Positions 36,938 through 45,940 of a DNA stretch of 64,000 nucleotides are shown here, in pieces. The stretch's first letter is position 1, and each line of letters starts with the position of its first letter. Position numbers and translations under genes: made by a program. This DNA comes from Tianweitania sediminis (GTDB taxonomy: Bacteria > Pseudomonadota > Alphaproteobacteria > Rhizobiales > Rhizobiaceae): NCBI RefSeq assembly GCF_017813335.1, contig NZ_JAGIYY010000010.1:113872-177871 (forward strand), read 5' to 3'. The notes below the pieces were generated by a model that saw nothing but the letters and a program-made list of their open reading frames with translations, was not told where the DNA came from and ran no database searches.

Positions 36938-37951
36938 TTGGGTCGTTTCACCTCTATCGAAGAGCTTCGCAAAGCGTGCAGCGACCTTCCGGCTCGCGAT
37001 CCCGAGGCGGAAAAGCAGGCGCGCGACCGCGAGGGCATGCTTACCAAGCCGCCCGGCAGTCTTGGCCGGCTGGAAGAGCTGGCTGTCTGGCTCGCCGGCT
37101 GGCAGGGGCGGGTCAAGCCGAAGCTCGATCGGGTCGAGGTGTTCGTGTTTGCCGGCTCGCACGGCGTTACCGCACGGGGGGTGTCGGCTTTTCCGGCGGA
37201 AGTGACAGCGCAGATGGTTGGCAATTTCGAAGCGGGCGGCGCCGCCATCAACCAGCTTGCAAAACAGGTCGGCGCGTCCTTGACGGTGATACCGCTCCAC
37301 GTCGACCGGCCAACGGCCGACTTCACGGTTGCACCGGCCATGGACGAAGAGGCGCTGCTTGAAGCGGTGAATGCCGGCTATGACGCTGTCAAGGATCGGC
37401 CGGATCTGATCGTGCTCGGAGAGATGGGCATCGGCAACACTACCGTTGCCGCGGCTTTATCAACTGCGCTTCTTGGCGGCGCGGGCGCAGACTGGGTCGG
37501 GCGCGGCACCGGCGTTGATGACGACGGCCTCCGGCGCAAGGCGTCGGCCGTGGATGATGCGGTGACCTGCCATGGCGACGCTCTCAAGGACCCGATCGAA
37601 GCCCTGCGCCGCGTTGGCGGGCGGGAACTCGCCGCAATGTTCGGCGCGACGCTTGCTGCACGGCATCAACGCGTGCCCGTGCTGCTCGATGGTTTCGTTT
37701 GTACCGCCGCCGCTTTGCCGCTTGCCAGTCTTGACCCCGACGGTCTTGCGCACGCCTGGGCCGCGCATGTCTCGGCTGAAGCAGGGCACCGACGCCTGCT
37801 CGATGCCATGCAGTTGAAGCCGCTGCTCGACCTCGGCATGCGGCTTGGAGAGGCGTCGGGCGCTTGCCTCGCCGTCAACATTCTGCGCGGTGCAATTGCC
37901 TGTCACAATGGCATGGCAACCTTTGCCGAAGCCGGCGTGTCCGACGGCTGA
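36938..37951 (+). CDS. cobT: Nicotinate-nucleotide--dimethylbenzimidazole phosphoribosyltransferase (CobU)
   Basis: A 337-residue enzyme making alpha-ribazole phosphate from dimethylbenzimidazole and nicotinate mononucleotide. Signatures include LTKPPGSLGRLEELA, VFAGSHGVTARGVSAFP, and GEMGIGNTTVAAAL. TTG 36938 is used because AAGGAG lies 7 bp upstream. It is CobU in P. denitrificans naming and not the CobT chelatase subunit. Confidence 0.95.
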   Translation: MGRFTSIEELRKACSDLPARDPEAEKQARDREGMLTKPPGSLGRLEELAVWLAGWQGRVKPKLDRVEVFVFAGSHGVTARGVSAFPAEVTAQMVGNFEAGGAAINQLAKQVGASLTVIPLHVDRPTADFTVAPAMDEEALLEAVNAGYDAVKDRPDLIVLGEMGIGNTTVAAALSTALLGGAGADWVGRGTGVDDDGLRRKASAVDDAVTCHGDALKDPIEALRRVGGRELAAMFGATLAARHQRVPVLLDGFVCTAAALPLASLDPDGLAHAWAAHVSAEAGHRRLLDAMQLKPLLDLGMRLGEASGACLAVNILRGAIACHNGMATFAEAGVSDG

Positions 37952-37955
37952 TTTG

Positions 37956-38717
37956 ATGCGCAAGCTTCTGGTGATCGGCATCGGTACGGGCAATCCCGAG
38001 CACATGACCGTGCAGGCGGTGAGTGCGGTCAACCGTGCCGACGTCGTTTTGATCCCGCGCAAGGGCGAAGCGAAAGACGACCTGGCGGAAGTGCGCCGTC
38101 AGATCTGCGCCCGCTTCGTCACCAACCCCGAGACTCGCATCGTCGAGTTCGATCTGCCGGTACGGGATCAGTCGGGCGACTACCGAAAGGGGGTGCACGA
38201 TTGGCACCAGGCAATCGCCACAACCTACCGGGATCTGCTGCAAGCCGAAACGAACGAGGAGGGCGCTGCCGCCTTTCTCGTTTGGGGCGACCCGTCGCTC
38301 TACGACAGCACGCTGCGGATCATCGAACGCCTCAAAGGCCTTGCGCCCTTTGATCTGTCGATCGAGGTCATTCCTGGCATCACCAGCATTCAGCAGCTTT
38401 GCGCCAGCCATCGTATCCCGCTTAACAAGATTGGCGATCCGGTGGTGGTCACAACGGGCCGGCAGTTGCGCGACGGGTTTCCGGCAGGCGTGGACACCGC
38501 TGTGGTGATGCTCGATGGCGAGTGCTCCTTCCAGCATCTCGAGGCCTCCGCCTTCACGATCTTCTGGGGCGCTTATCTCGGGACGAAAGACGAGATCCTT
38601 GTCGAGGGTCCGCTTTCAGCCGTGGGGAGCGAGATCGTTGCTGTCCGCGAAGCAGCCCGAGCAAAACACGGCTGGATCATGGACACCTACCTTCTTCTTC
38701 GCCGTTCCAACTCTTAG
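37956..38717 (+). CDS. cobF: Precorrin-6A synthase (deacetylating)
   Basis: A 253-residue tetrapyrrole methylase with VIGIGTGNPEHMT at the N-terminus, VLIPRKGEAKDDL, and FLVWGDPSLYDST. CobF methylates C1 with loss of the acetyl group, a step specific to the aerobic pathway. ATG 37956 lies 4 bp after the cobT stop; the frame is open upstream but shadows cobT. Confidence 0.94.
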   Translation: MRKLLVIGIGTGNPEHMTVQAVSAVNRADVVLIPRKGEAKDDLAEVRRQICARFVTNPETRIVEFDLPVRDQSGDYRKGVHDWHQAIATTYRDLLQAETNEEGAAAFLVWGDPSLYDSTLRIIERLKGLAPFDLSIEVIPGITSIQQLCASHRIPLNKIGDPVVVTTGRQLRDGFPAGVDTAVVMLDGECSFQHLEASAFTIFWGAYLGTKDEILVEGPLSAVGSEIVAVREAARAKHGWIMDTYLLLRRSNS

Positions 38718-38734
38718 GCTCTGCTCTATCTCAT

Positions 38735-38764
38735 TTCGTGCGGTCTTCATCGGGCCCGCACGAA
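38735..38764 (+). terminator. Hairpin after cobF (possible terminator)
   Basis: TTCGTGCGG (38735-38743) pairs perfectly with CCGCACGAA (38756-38764) across a 12-nt loop. There is no T-run, so it may be a weak terminator or a feature of the nadE leader. Confidence 0.4.
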
Positions 38765-38807
38765 CATTGCAAGGCGCGGGGAATGCCACCTCGTGCATGG
38801 AGGGGTA

Positions 38808-40889
38808 ATGCTGAATACAACAAGCGGCCAGCCAACCACTTTCCCGGATTTCGCTTCGATCTACCGCCATGGCTTTGCACGCGTGGCCGCCTGCGTGAAC
38901 CTTTCCCATGTTGCGGATCCCCAGAGCAATGCGCAGGCGATCATTAACGCGGCTGAAGAGTGCCACGCGCAGGCTGCCGCCGTCGCGGTGTTCCCTGAAC
39001 TGTGCTTGTCCGGCTACGCGATCGAGGATCTGTTTCATCAGGACGTTCTCCTTGATGCCGTTGAAGCAGGCTTGGACAAGATCCGCGAGGCATCGGCCGA
39101 ATGGATGACCCTTGTGATCGTCGGAGCCCCCCTGCGCCACAATGCTCGAATCTATAACTGCGCCGTCGCGATCCACCGGGGCGACATTCTTGGGGTCGTG
39201 CCGAAAACCTACCTGCCGACGTATCGCGAGTTCTATGAAGCGCGGCATTTCGCATCCGGAAGCGATATCGTCGGTGAAGACATCGTCGTGGCGGGGGACC
39301 TTGTTCCGTTCGGAACCGATCTCCTGTTCCAGGCAGAAGACGTTCCGAGCCTGACCGTTGGCATCGAGATCTGCGAAGACATGTGGATCCCGCACACGCC
39401 GGGGGCGACGCTAGCGCTCGCGGGAGCCACTGTTGTCGCAAACCTTTCCGGCAGCCCCATCACCATTGGTCGCGCGCGCGCACGGTCCCAGCTCTGCCAA
39501 TCTTTCTCCGTCCGCTGCCTGTCGGCTTACGTCTACGCTGCTGGCGGAACGGGAGAATCGACTACCGATCTGGCTTGGGATGGACAAACGTCGATCTTCG
39601 AAAACGGCGTTCTCCTTGCCGAGGGGCCGCGCTTCAGCCGCGACAAGCAGGTGACGCTGGCTGACGTCGATCTCGATCTCCTTCGGCAAGAACGCCTCGC
39701 GATGGGGACCTTCAACGACAACAGAGTGGCGCAGGGAATCGAGCCATACCACTTTCGGATCATACCGTTCCTTGTCGAGCCGCCGGCGCACGACGTCGGC
39801 TTCCATCGAGCGATCGACCGCTTCCCCTTTGTTCCGGCCGATGAGGAGCGGCTCGAACAGGACTGCTATGAGGCCTACAACATCCAGGTCGCCGGTCTTG
39901 CCCAGCGCATCAAGGCGATCAACACGAAGCACCTGGTGATCGGCGTGTCCGGAGGGCTGGACTCCACCCATGCCCTAATCGTCGCTGCGAAAGCGATGGA
40001 TCAGCTCGGCCTGCCGCGTTCGCGGATCCTTGGCTACACAATGCCTGGATTTGCCACGGGCGCGAAGTCGAAGGGGTTCGCTCACGCGCTGATGAAGTCG
40101 CTGGGTGTCACGGCGGAAGAACTCGACATCCGCGCCACGGCAACGCAGATGCTGAAGGACATGGGGCATCCTTTCGGGCGTGGCGAGCCGGTTTATGACG
40201 TCACCTTCGAAAACGTCCAGGCGGGTCTGCGGACCGATTATCTGTTCCGCCTGGCCAACCAACATAAAGGCATCGTCGTCGGCACCGGCGACCTGTCCGA
40301 ACTCGCGCTCGGCTGGTGCACCTATGGCGTTGGCGATCAGATGGCGCACTACAACGTCAATTCCGGCGTGCCGAAGACGTTGATCCAGCATCTGATCCGT
40401 TGGGTGATTTCTTCAGGTCAGTTCGACAACGAAGTCGGCCAAACACTTGCTTCCATTCTCGCGGCCGAGATTTCGCCGGAACTCGTTCCAGTGGAGGAAG
40501 GGGAGAAGCCCCAAAGTACGGAGGCCGCGATCGGGCCCTATGAGTTGCAGGACTTCAACTTGTTCTACACCCTGCGCTACGGGTTGAAGCCGTCCAAGAT
40601 CGCCTTCCTCGCCTGGCAGGCGTGGAAAGAAGGGTCCACCAGCGATTGGCCCACCGGCTTTCCAGACGACGGGCGGCGCAGCTACGACCTTCCCACGATT
40701 CGGAAATGGCTGGAGGTTTTCATCCGCCGGTTCTTTGCCTTCGCGCAATTTAAGCGATCCGCCATGCCGAATGGACCAAAGGTGTCGTCGGGCGGGTCCC
40801 TTTCGCCGCGAGGGGATTGGCGGGCGCCGTCCGACAGCAGCGCGGCTGCCTGGCTCGAGGAGTTGGAACGAAATGTCCCTAAGAGCTGA
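38808..40889 (+). CDS. nadE: Glutamine-dependent NAD(+) synthase
   Basis: A 693-residue two-domain enzyme. The N-terminal nitrilase-type glutaminase has the Glu-Lys-Cys triad at about Glu64 (FPELCLSGY), Lys133 (VPKTYLP) and Cys189 (EICEDMW). The C-terminal synthetase has the ATP-loop GVSGGLDST. It amidates nicotinate adenine dinucleotide to NAD. ATG 38808 is preferred over a GTG at 38793 because GGAGGGG lies just before it. Confidence 0.96.
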   Translation: MLNTTSGQPTTFPDFASIYRHGFARVAACVNLSHVADPQSNAQAIINAAEECHAQAAAVAVFPELCLSGYAIEDLFHQDVLLDAVEAGLDKIREASAEWMTLVIVGAPLRHNARIYNCAVAIHRGDILGVVPKTYLPTYREFYEARHFASGSDIVGEDIVVAGDLVPFGTDLLFQAEDVPSLTVGIEICEDMWIPHTPGATLALAGATVVANLSGSPITIGRARARSQLCQSFSVRCLSAYVYAAGGTGESTTDLAWDGQTSIFENGVLLAEGPRFSRDKQVTLADVDLDLLRQERLAMGTFNDNRVAQGIEPYHFRIIPFLVEPPAHDVGFHRAIDRFPFVPADEERLEQDCYEAYNIQVAGLAQRIKAINTKHLVIGVSGGLDSTHALIVAAKAMDQLGLPRSRILGYTMPGFATGAKSKGFAHALMKSLGVTAEELDIRATATQMLKDMGHPFGRGEPVYDVTFENVQAGLRTDYLFRLANQHKGIVVGTGDLSELALGWCTYGVGDQMAHYNVNSGVPKTLIQHLIRWVISSGQFDNEVGQTLASILAAEISPELVPVEEGEKPQSTEAAIGPYELQDFNLFYTLRYGLKPSKIAFLAWQAWKEGSTSDWPTGFPDDGRRSYDLPTIRKWLEVFIRRFFAFAQFKRSAMPNGPKVSSGGSLSPRGDWRAPSDSSAAAWLEELERNVPKS

Positions 40890-40944
40890 AGGTCCGACGG
40901 GTAGGAACTTCGCTTATGGCTGGGTTTAGGGGGAAACGAATCGG

Positions 40945-41799
40945 GTGAATGACCGGAAGGTGCTGGCAGGATCGGGCGGCACGAACAGAGCCTTTCTGAT
41001 CGGCCTCGCGCGTGCCTTCGCCGGCGCCATCATCTTTGCGCTGCCGCTGTTCATGACAATGGAGATGTGGTCGATCGCCTCTTACATCGAGCCGCTGCGC
41101 TTTCTCCTTTTCCTCGGCTTTGGACTGGTTCTGATGATCGTCCTCGCTTTCTTCAGCGGCTTCGAGACGTCGGATGGATGGTTGGATGCAACGCTCGACG
41201 GGGTCATCGCCTTCGCCGTCGGCATGATCTCAAGCGGCATGCTGCTCTGGCTTTTTGGCGTATTCCCCGAAGATGTAACCGTAGCCGGCGCGCTGGAGAT
41301 CATAGCTCTCCAGGCCGTTCCCGCTGGCATGGGAGCGGTGCTCGCCACCAAGCAGCTTGGCGATGAGCGCGATGAGAATGAGAGCGAGCAAACGAACGAA
41401 GGTCGCGCTGGCTATTTCGGACAGCTGATCCTGATGTTGGGCGGCGCGTTGTTTGTCGGTTTCAACGTGGCTCCAACGGAAGAAATGCTCCTTATAACCG
41501 TCAGCATCACGCCCTCGAAGGCGTTGGCGTTGATGGCCTGCTCCATCCTGATCCTACACGCTTTTGTTTACACCGTGGGATTCGCGGGCCAGGAAGAGCG
41601 CCCGGACGGGGCAGGGTTCTTGCTGACCTTCGCTCACTACAGCGTGGTAGGCTATGCGCTTGCACTTGCCTGCAGCGCCTATGTTTTGTGGACCTTCGGC
41701 AGAATGGATGATGTTTCGCTTTCGCTCGCCGCAGCCATGTCTGTGGTTCTGGCATTCCCGGCGTCGATCGGCGCTGGCATTGCGCGCCTGGTGGTTTGA
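40945..41799 (+). CDS. TIGR02587 family integral membrane protein
   Basis: A 284-residue protein with about seven or eight hydrophobic helices and conserved pieces such as FSGFETSDGW and FNVAPTEEMLLI. It matches the TIGR02587 (DUF2391-type) family of unknown function as I recall its pattern. GTG 40945 start. It abuts the TIGR02588 gene with no gap (stop 41799, start 41800). Confidence 0.8.
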   Translation: MNDRKVLAGSGGTNRAFLIGLARAFAGAIIFALPLFMTMEMWSIASYIEPLRFLLFLGFGLVLMIVLAFFSGFETSDGWLDATLDGVIAFAVGMISSGMLLWLFGVFPEDVTVAGALEIIALQAVPAGMGAVLATKQLGDERDENESEQTNEGRAGYFGQLILMLGGALFVGFNVAPTEEMLLITVSITPSKALALMACSILILHAFVYTVGFAGQEERPDGAGFLLTFAHYSVVGYALALACSAYVLWTFGRMDDVSLSLAAAMSVVLAFPASIGAGIARLVV

Positions 41800-42174
41800 A
41801 TGGCCAAGCCTGCAGCAGAATGGATCTGTGCGGCCATAGGGCTGGTGGTCACAGGCACGACGTTTGTTGTTGTTGCCCATGATCTCGGCGGGGCGCCAGA
41901 ACAAGCGCCGATGATCGAGCTGGCTGTGGACGGGATCATCGACCAGGGCGAGGGTTACGTCGTGACCTTCAGCGCACGAAACGTATCGGAGGCCACGGCA
42001 GCAGCTTACCGCGTCGAAGGCCTCCTCACCCGCAATGGCGCGGTGGTGGAGCGCAGCGACGTCACGTTCGATTATGTGCCGCGTGGGTCTACAGAAACGG
42101 GCGGGGTTTGGTTCACCCATAACCCGGCGGAGTTCGATCTGAAGTTGCGCTCGCTCGGCTATCAACAGCCGTGA
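41800..42174 (+). CDS. TIGR02588 family protein
   Basis: A 124-residue protein with an N-terminal membrane anchor (WICAAIGLVVTGTTFVVVA) and an extracytoplasmic beta-rich domain ending FTHNPAEFDLKLRSLGY. Genes of this family regularly sit right after TIGR02587, suggesting a two-part membrane complex. Function unknown. Confidence 0.8.
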   Translation: MAKPAAEWICAAIGLVVTGTTFVVVAHDLGGAPEQAPMIELAVDGIIDQGEGYVVTFSARNVSEATAAAYRVEGLLTRNGAVVERSDVTFDYVPRGSTETGGVWFTHNPAEFDLKLRSLGYQQP

Positions 42175-42184
42175 GGAAACAGGC

Positions 42185-42589
42185 TCAGGTCTCGTCCGAG
42201 CCTTTGCGGGCGTGGTATTGCTCGTCGATCGAGCCTTGTTCTGCCTTGTGAAAATATTGCGAGCAGACGAGCCAGCCCTTGATCGGCCGAAGCAGCAGCA
42301 AACAGCCGAGGACCGTAAAAGGTAGGGTGACGAAAAGGTGCGCCCACCATGGCGGCTCGAAGGACAGTTGAAACCAGAGCGCAAAGGCGAGGGCCGGTAC
42401 GGCTACGATAGACATGGCGAAGAAGGCCGGTCCGTCGGCGGGATCGGCGAAGGTCAGATCCAGGCCGCAGACTTCGCAGCGTTGCGAGAGCGTGAGAAAG
42501 CCGGAAAACAGATGACCTTTCTGGCACCGGGGACAGCGCCCTTTGATGCCGGTCAGTGCCGGGTTGGTGGTCGGTTCGTAGTCTTCCAT
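42185..42589 (-). CDS. DUF983 domain-containing protein
   Basis: A 134-residue protein with an N-terminal zinc ribbon (CPRCQKGHLFSGF, then CEVCGLDL), followed by FADPADGPAFF and two transmembrane helices, the standard DUF983 layout. Function unknown; DUF983 genes often accompany cytochrome oxidase or cell-envelope genes. ATG 42589 is chosen since the zinc ribbon starts shortly after; upstream in-frame residues do not look coding. Confidence 0.87.
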   Translation of the reverse strand: MEDYEPTTNPALTGIKGRCPRCQKGHLFSGFLTLSQRCEVCGLDLTFADPADGPAFFAMSIVAVPALAFALWFQLSFEPPWWAHLFVTLPFTVLGCLLLLRPIKGWLVCSQYFHKAEQGSIDEQYHARKGSDET

Positions 42590-42774
42590 ATCGTGATCTG
42601 GTCCGCTGCTGGCTGCTTCTAGAACCTGCGGGGCGCCGCAACCTGTTCCGCATTGATTAGGTGAGCTCTGCTCGCCAGACGATCGGAAGGTAACCCATCT
42701 TCCTTGCCTCCGCACCTAGGCTTGGCTTGGACCGGCCCTAATTAGGCAGATGCAAGAGTAGCAGGGACGCAATC

Positions 42775-42966
42775 ATGCAAAAAGATGTACAGTTTGCACC
42801 GGGGCAGATCCGGGCGACGCAAAAGGCCGACGCCACGACCAAGGCTGCAAAGTCGATTCTGGATGCCGAGATCGCAGCGCGCGAAGCCAAAACCGAGCGG
42901 CTGCGCCAAGCACGCCTGAACAATGGCAAGCAGTCCGGTGAGAGCGCCACGCCGGCCCTGCGCTAG
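42775..42966 (+). CDS. Small conserved-looking hypothetical protein
   Basis: A 63-residue, Ala/Lys/Arg-rich hydrophilic protein predicted to be mostly helical (KAAKSILDAEIAAREAKTER). A GCAGGGA stretch about 8 bp upstream can serve as RBS. No recognisable domain; the charge pattern could suit nucleic-acid or protein binding. Confidence 0.6.
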   Translation: MQKDVQFAPGQIRATQKADATTKAAKSILDAEIAAREAKTERLRQARLNNGKQSGESATPALR

Positions 42967-43048
42967 ATAAATCTCGTGGCTTGGCGGCTTCAGCGCTCAC
43001 TCGCGAGCGAAGCCGCCAAGCATCATCTTTAGATGACCCGATCGGTCC

Positions 43049-43495
43049 TCAGCTTTCTGCTGCAGTATCCATCCAGGCCTTGTGTCGCGTTTCGTCAGCA
43101 AGTGCCTTCTGAAAGAAAGTCCGGGCTTCCGGCGTGGCGACGGTGTTCTTCGAAGCCTGATCATAGGCCATCTTCGTTTCGATCTCGTTGGTCGACATCG
43201 CCTTGAGGATGGTCTTATCGCCGACCATCGAAGCAAGAGCAATCTTGCCGGTGGTCAGGTATTCCTTCATGTCGCCTTCTTGCGGAGCAGATACTCCCAG
43301 CGTCCCCGCCATGCGGGTCAGCTCGGCAACGTGGCTGTCGTGATCAGCCTTAAATTCGCTGATTTTCGCCTTGGATGTGGGATCCTCGAGTTTCTGAATC
43401 GTCGACTCGTACGCGGCGATCGCGTCATGTTCGAGGATGATGAGGTTCTGAACCAGCTTTTCAAAAGTGGATTCGGTGCCGACTGTGGTGACCAT
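43049..43495 (-). CDS. Ferritin-like domain protein (DUF2383-type)
   Basis: A 148-residue four-helix protein. Potential metal ligands appear in LEHDAIAAYEST, HDSHVAELTRM, NEIETKMAYDQA and ADETRHKAWMD. These pairs of Glu/His on four helices suit a di-iron ferritin-like fold. ATG 43495 has AAGGGA 8 bp upstream. Role probably in metal or oxidative-stress handling; not proven. Confidence 0.82.
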   Translation of the reverse strand: MVTTVGTESTFEKLVQNLIILEHDAIAAYESTIQKLEDPTSKAKISEFKADHDSHVAELTRMAGTLGVSAPQEGDMKEYLTTGKIALASMVGDKTILKAMSTNEIETKMAYDQASKNTVATPEARTFFQKALADETRHKAWMDTAAES

Positions 43496-43578
43496 AAAGC
43501 TTTCCCTTCTGTTAGAGCCAAACCAATCCAGAGGCGCGACGGAAGTTCCATGCGCGACGCTGCGCCATTGCGTAAGGT

Positions 43579-43986
43579 TCATCGGTTCCAGGGGGGAATG
43601 AAGCGGCGATCCTGATAATCGGACAGGTAGCCGCTGTGGAGCGGCTTCAGCCAGCTTTCGTCCTTCATATATCCGATGGCCTCCTGTCGAAGGCCGCCGC
43701 CTTCCGGTTCCACTTGCAAAGTGGTGCGGAAGCTTCCGGAAGCGCCGAGATCTTCCAGCCGATCGAGCACCGGAAGCTGGTCGTGCTTCACAGCATAAAG
43801 CTCTCCATGGACGACCAGTCCTTCGCCGGGTCGATCCAGCATCATGGGCCCAAAGAAATCGGCCGCAATCATGAGGGGATAGGCTTGCGCGGTTTGAACC
43901 GTGCCAAGGAACTGCGCCTCGGACAAAGCAAGAGGATGAAAAGGAAAGCCCGCCTTGAGCGTGCCGTATACGAAGACTGTTTTCAT
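43579..43986 (-). CDS. Gamma-glutamylcyclotransferase family protein
   Basis: A 135-residue protein with the GGCT substrate-loop motif VYGTLKAG at its N-terminus and VHGELYAV in the middle. Family enzymes release 5-oxoproline from gamma-glutamyl amines or amino acids; closely related AIG2-like proteins have unclear substrates. Located upstream of the ferritin-like gene on the same strand, 83 bp apart. Confidence 0.83.
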   Translation of the reverse strand: MKTVFVYGTLKAGFPFHPLALSEAQFLGTVQTAQAYPLMIAADFFGPMMLDRPGEGLVVHGELYAVKHDQLPVLDRLEDLGASGSFRTTLQVEPEGGGLRQEAIGYMKDESWLKPLHSGYLSDYQDRRFIPPWNR

Positions 43987-44313
43987 AGCCGCAGATAAGT
44001 CGGTCGCGATCCACGCGTTCCATGGTTTCGCTTCACGGCAGCTCACGCTCGCGATACCGGGATGAAAACGCATCGCGCCCTGCCAACCAAACGATTGACA
44101 GGACGACAGCGAAGCCGGATGTTTCGCAGGCAGCGGGGAGGAGCTCCGTTGTTCAGCAATGGATGCGGAGAATGCAGGCGGCGCTTGAGTTCTCCTAGAA
44201 AGGCTTGGCAGCACGACTGATCCCTTTGCAGGTGCAGGCAGGGAGCCTTTGCATGGCCAGCCCCGCGGCAGCGATGTGGATGATGCCTGCCAGGTTGGCC
44301 GAGATGGAACGAC
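43987..44313. other. 327-bp intergenic stretch
   Basis: Divergent region between the gamma-glutamylcyclotransferase and acyl-CoA synthetase genes. I see no convincing gene, RNA or strong hairpin here; promoters for both flanking genes presumably lie within it. Confidence 0.5.
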
Positions 44314-45894
44314 ATGACTGAGCCTGCCATTCGTCACGAGGTACACTATGGCCGCGTGGTGCGGTGTTTTTCGGAGCGGCCGGCCAATGTCGACCAGCTC
44401 TTGCGTGATGCCGTTGCGCACGCACCGGATCAGGTTGCGCTGGTGCTTGGTGACACGCGGCTCACTTACCGCGACTTCGACGCCAAAGTTTCAGCCGTCG
44501 CCGCGAACCTGTTGAGCCTCGGTCTGGCGCCCGGGGATCGGGTCGCGCTGCTGATGGGCAACACGATCGAATTCGCGGTTTGCACGATGGCAACGGCGCG
44601 GGCAGGGTTGATCGCTGTACCCATGAATGTTCGCCAGCGGCGACCGGAAATCGCCTTTGTGCTTCAGCAATGCACGGCCGCGGTTCTCGTGTACGATGCC
44701 GAGCAGGAGGTCAACCTGCCGGATGCCGAGGAGATGCCTTCCGTTCAGCATGTGGTGTGCGTGTCAGGGTCTGGGCGCGGCATGCCTTTCGCCGACCTGG
44801 AACGGGCCGGAAGCAGCATCGACTTTCCGGAGCTGCCGGAGGAAAGCACGTATTGCCTGCTTTATACGTCCGGCACCACCGGCCGGCCCAAGGGAGCGAT
44901 GCTGAGCCACTTCGGGGTGGTGCATTCTGTGATGCACTATCAGCATGGGTTTCAGCTAAACGAGAGCGACGTCGGTGTGCTGGCCGTTCCGGGTTCTCAT
45001 GTCACGGGGCTGGTGGCAATCCTGCTCACCATGATCCGCTGCGCGGGCACCACGGTGATCATGCCGGCTTTCAAGGCCAAACATTTCCTCGAACTCGCAG
45101 AGCGTGAGCGCATGAGCTACACGCTGATCGTGCCGGCCATGTACAATCTGTGCCTGCTTGATCCGAACTTTTCCCGGTATGATCTCAAGTCTTGGACGAA
45201 AGCCGGCTTCGGTGGCGCACCAATGCCAGCGGCCACGGTTGAGCGGCTCGCCCAGACCCTGCCGGACCTGCAACTCGTGAACTGCTACGGATCAACTGAA
45301 ACGACTTCGCCTTCCACACTGCTGCCGTTCGGTGCCATCGCTACGCATCCCACCTCAGTCGGCAAGGCCTTGCCCTGCGCCGACATGATCGTGGTGGATG
45401 AAAATGGCGTCGAGGTTGCTTCGGGCACCTCCGGGGAAATCATGATTGCCGGGCCGATGGTGGTTCCCGGCTATTGGGACAATCCCGATGCCAACGCGAA
45501 AGGCTTTGTGGGCGGCTACTGGCTTTCAGGCGATGTCGGATCCAAGGACGAAAACGGCTTCATCTATGTTCATGACCGCAAGAAGGATATGATCAACCGA
45601 GCCGGATTCAAGGTCTATTGCATCGAGGTGGAGAGCACCTTGTCCTACCATCCGGATGTTGTTGAAGTGGCGGTGATCGGCAAGCCCGACCCGGTTCTGG
45701 GAGAAAAGGTGCATGCCTTCGTTTGGAGCGACGGCCGACCGCAGGATCCTGCTTCCCTCAAGGCATGGTGTGCCGAGCGCCTGTCTGACTACAAGGTCCC
45801 CGACAGCATCAGCTTCCTGGATGAGCCGTTGCCGCGCAACCCGAACGGCAAGATCCTGAAGACCACTCTTCGCGAGCAGTTGCCCGCCTCCTAA
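44314..45894 (+). CDS. AMP-binding acyl-CoA synthetase/ligase family protein
   Basis: A 526-residue class I adenylate-forming enzyme. Core motifs are YTSGTTGRPKG (ATP), NCYGSTETTSP, and LSGDVGSKDENGFIYVHDRKKDMI, with the catalytic Lys in NGKILKT near the end. It activates a carboxylic acid as acyl-AMP and probably forms the CoA thioester; the substrate cannot be read from the sequence. It precedes a quinone oxidoreductase gene with 46 bp spacing and may be co-transcribed with it. Confidence 0.92.
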   Translation: MTEPAIRHEVHYGRVVRCFSERPANVDQLLRDAVAHAPDQVALVLGDTRLTYRDFDAKVSAVAANLLSLGLAPGDRVALLMGNTIEFAVCTMATARAGLIAVPMNVRQRRPEIAFVLQQCTAAVLVYDAEQEVNLPDAEEMPSVQHVVCVSGSGRGMPFADLERAGSSIDFPELPEESTYCLLYTSGTTGRPKGAMLSHFGVVHSVMHYQHGFQLNESDVGVLAVPGSHVTGLVAILLTMIRCAGTTVIMPAFKAKHFLELAERERMSYTLIVPAMYNLCLLDPNFSRYDLKSWTKAGFGGAPMPAATVERLAQTLPDLQLVNCYGSTETTSPSTLLPFGAIATHPTSVGKALPCADMIVVDENGVEVASGTSGEIMIAGPMVVPGYWDNPDANAKGFVGGYWLSGDVGSKDENGFIYVHDRKKDMINRAGFKVYCIEVESTLSYHPDVVEVAVIGKPDPVLGEKVHAFVWSDGRPQDPASLKAWCAERLSDYKVPDSISFLDEPLPRNPNGKILKTTLREQLPAS

Positions 45895-45940
45895 GGCTAA
45901 CCGCCGCCTCCTCAAGCGAACGAACCGAAAAGGAAGATCC

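Noticed and set aside
43496..44023. Extension of the ferritin-like gene to a 324-residue protein
   Set aside because: The extra part shadows the gamma-glutamylcyclotransferase gene; a good RBS and family N-terminus are at 43495.
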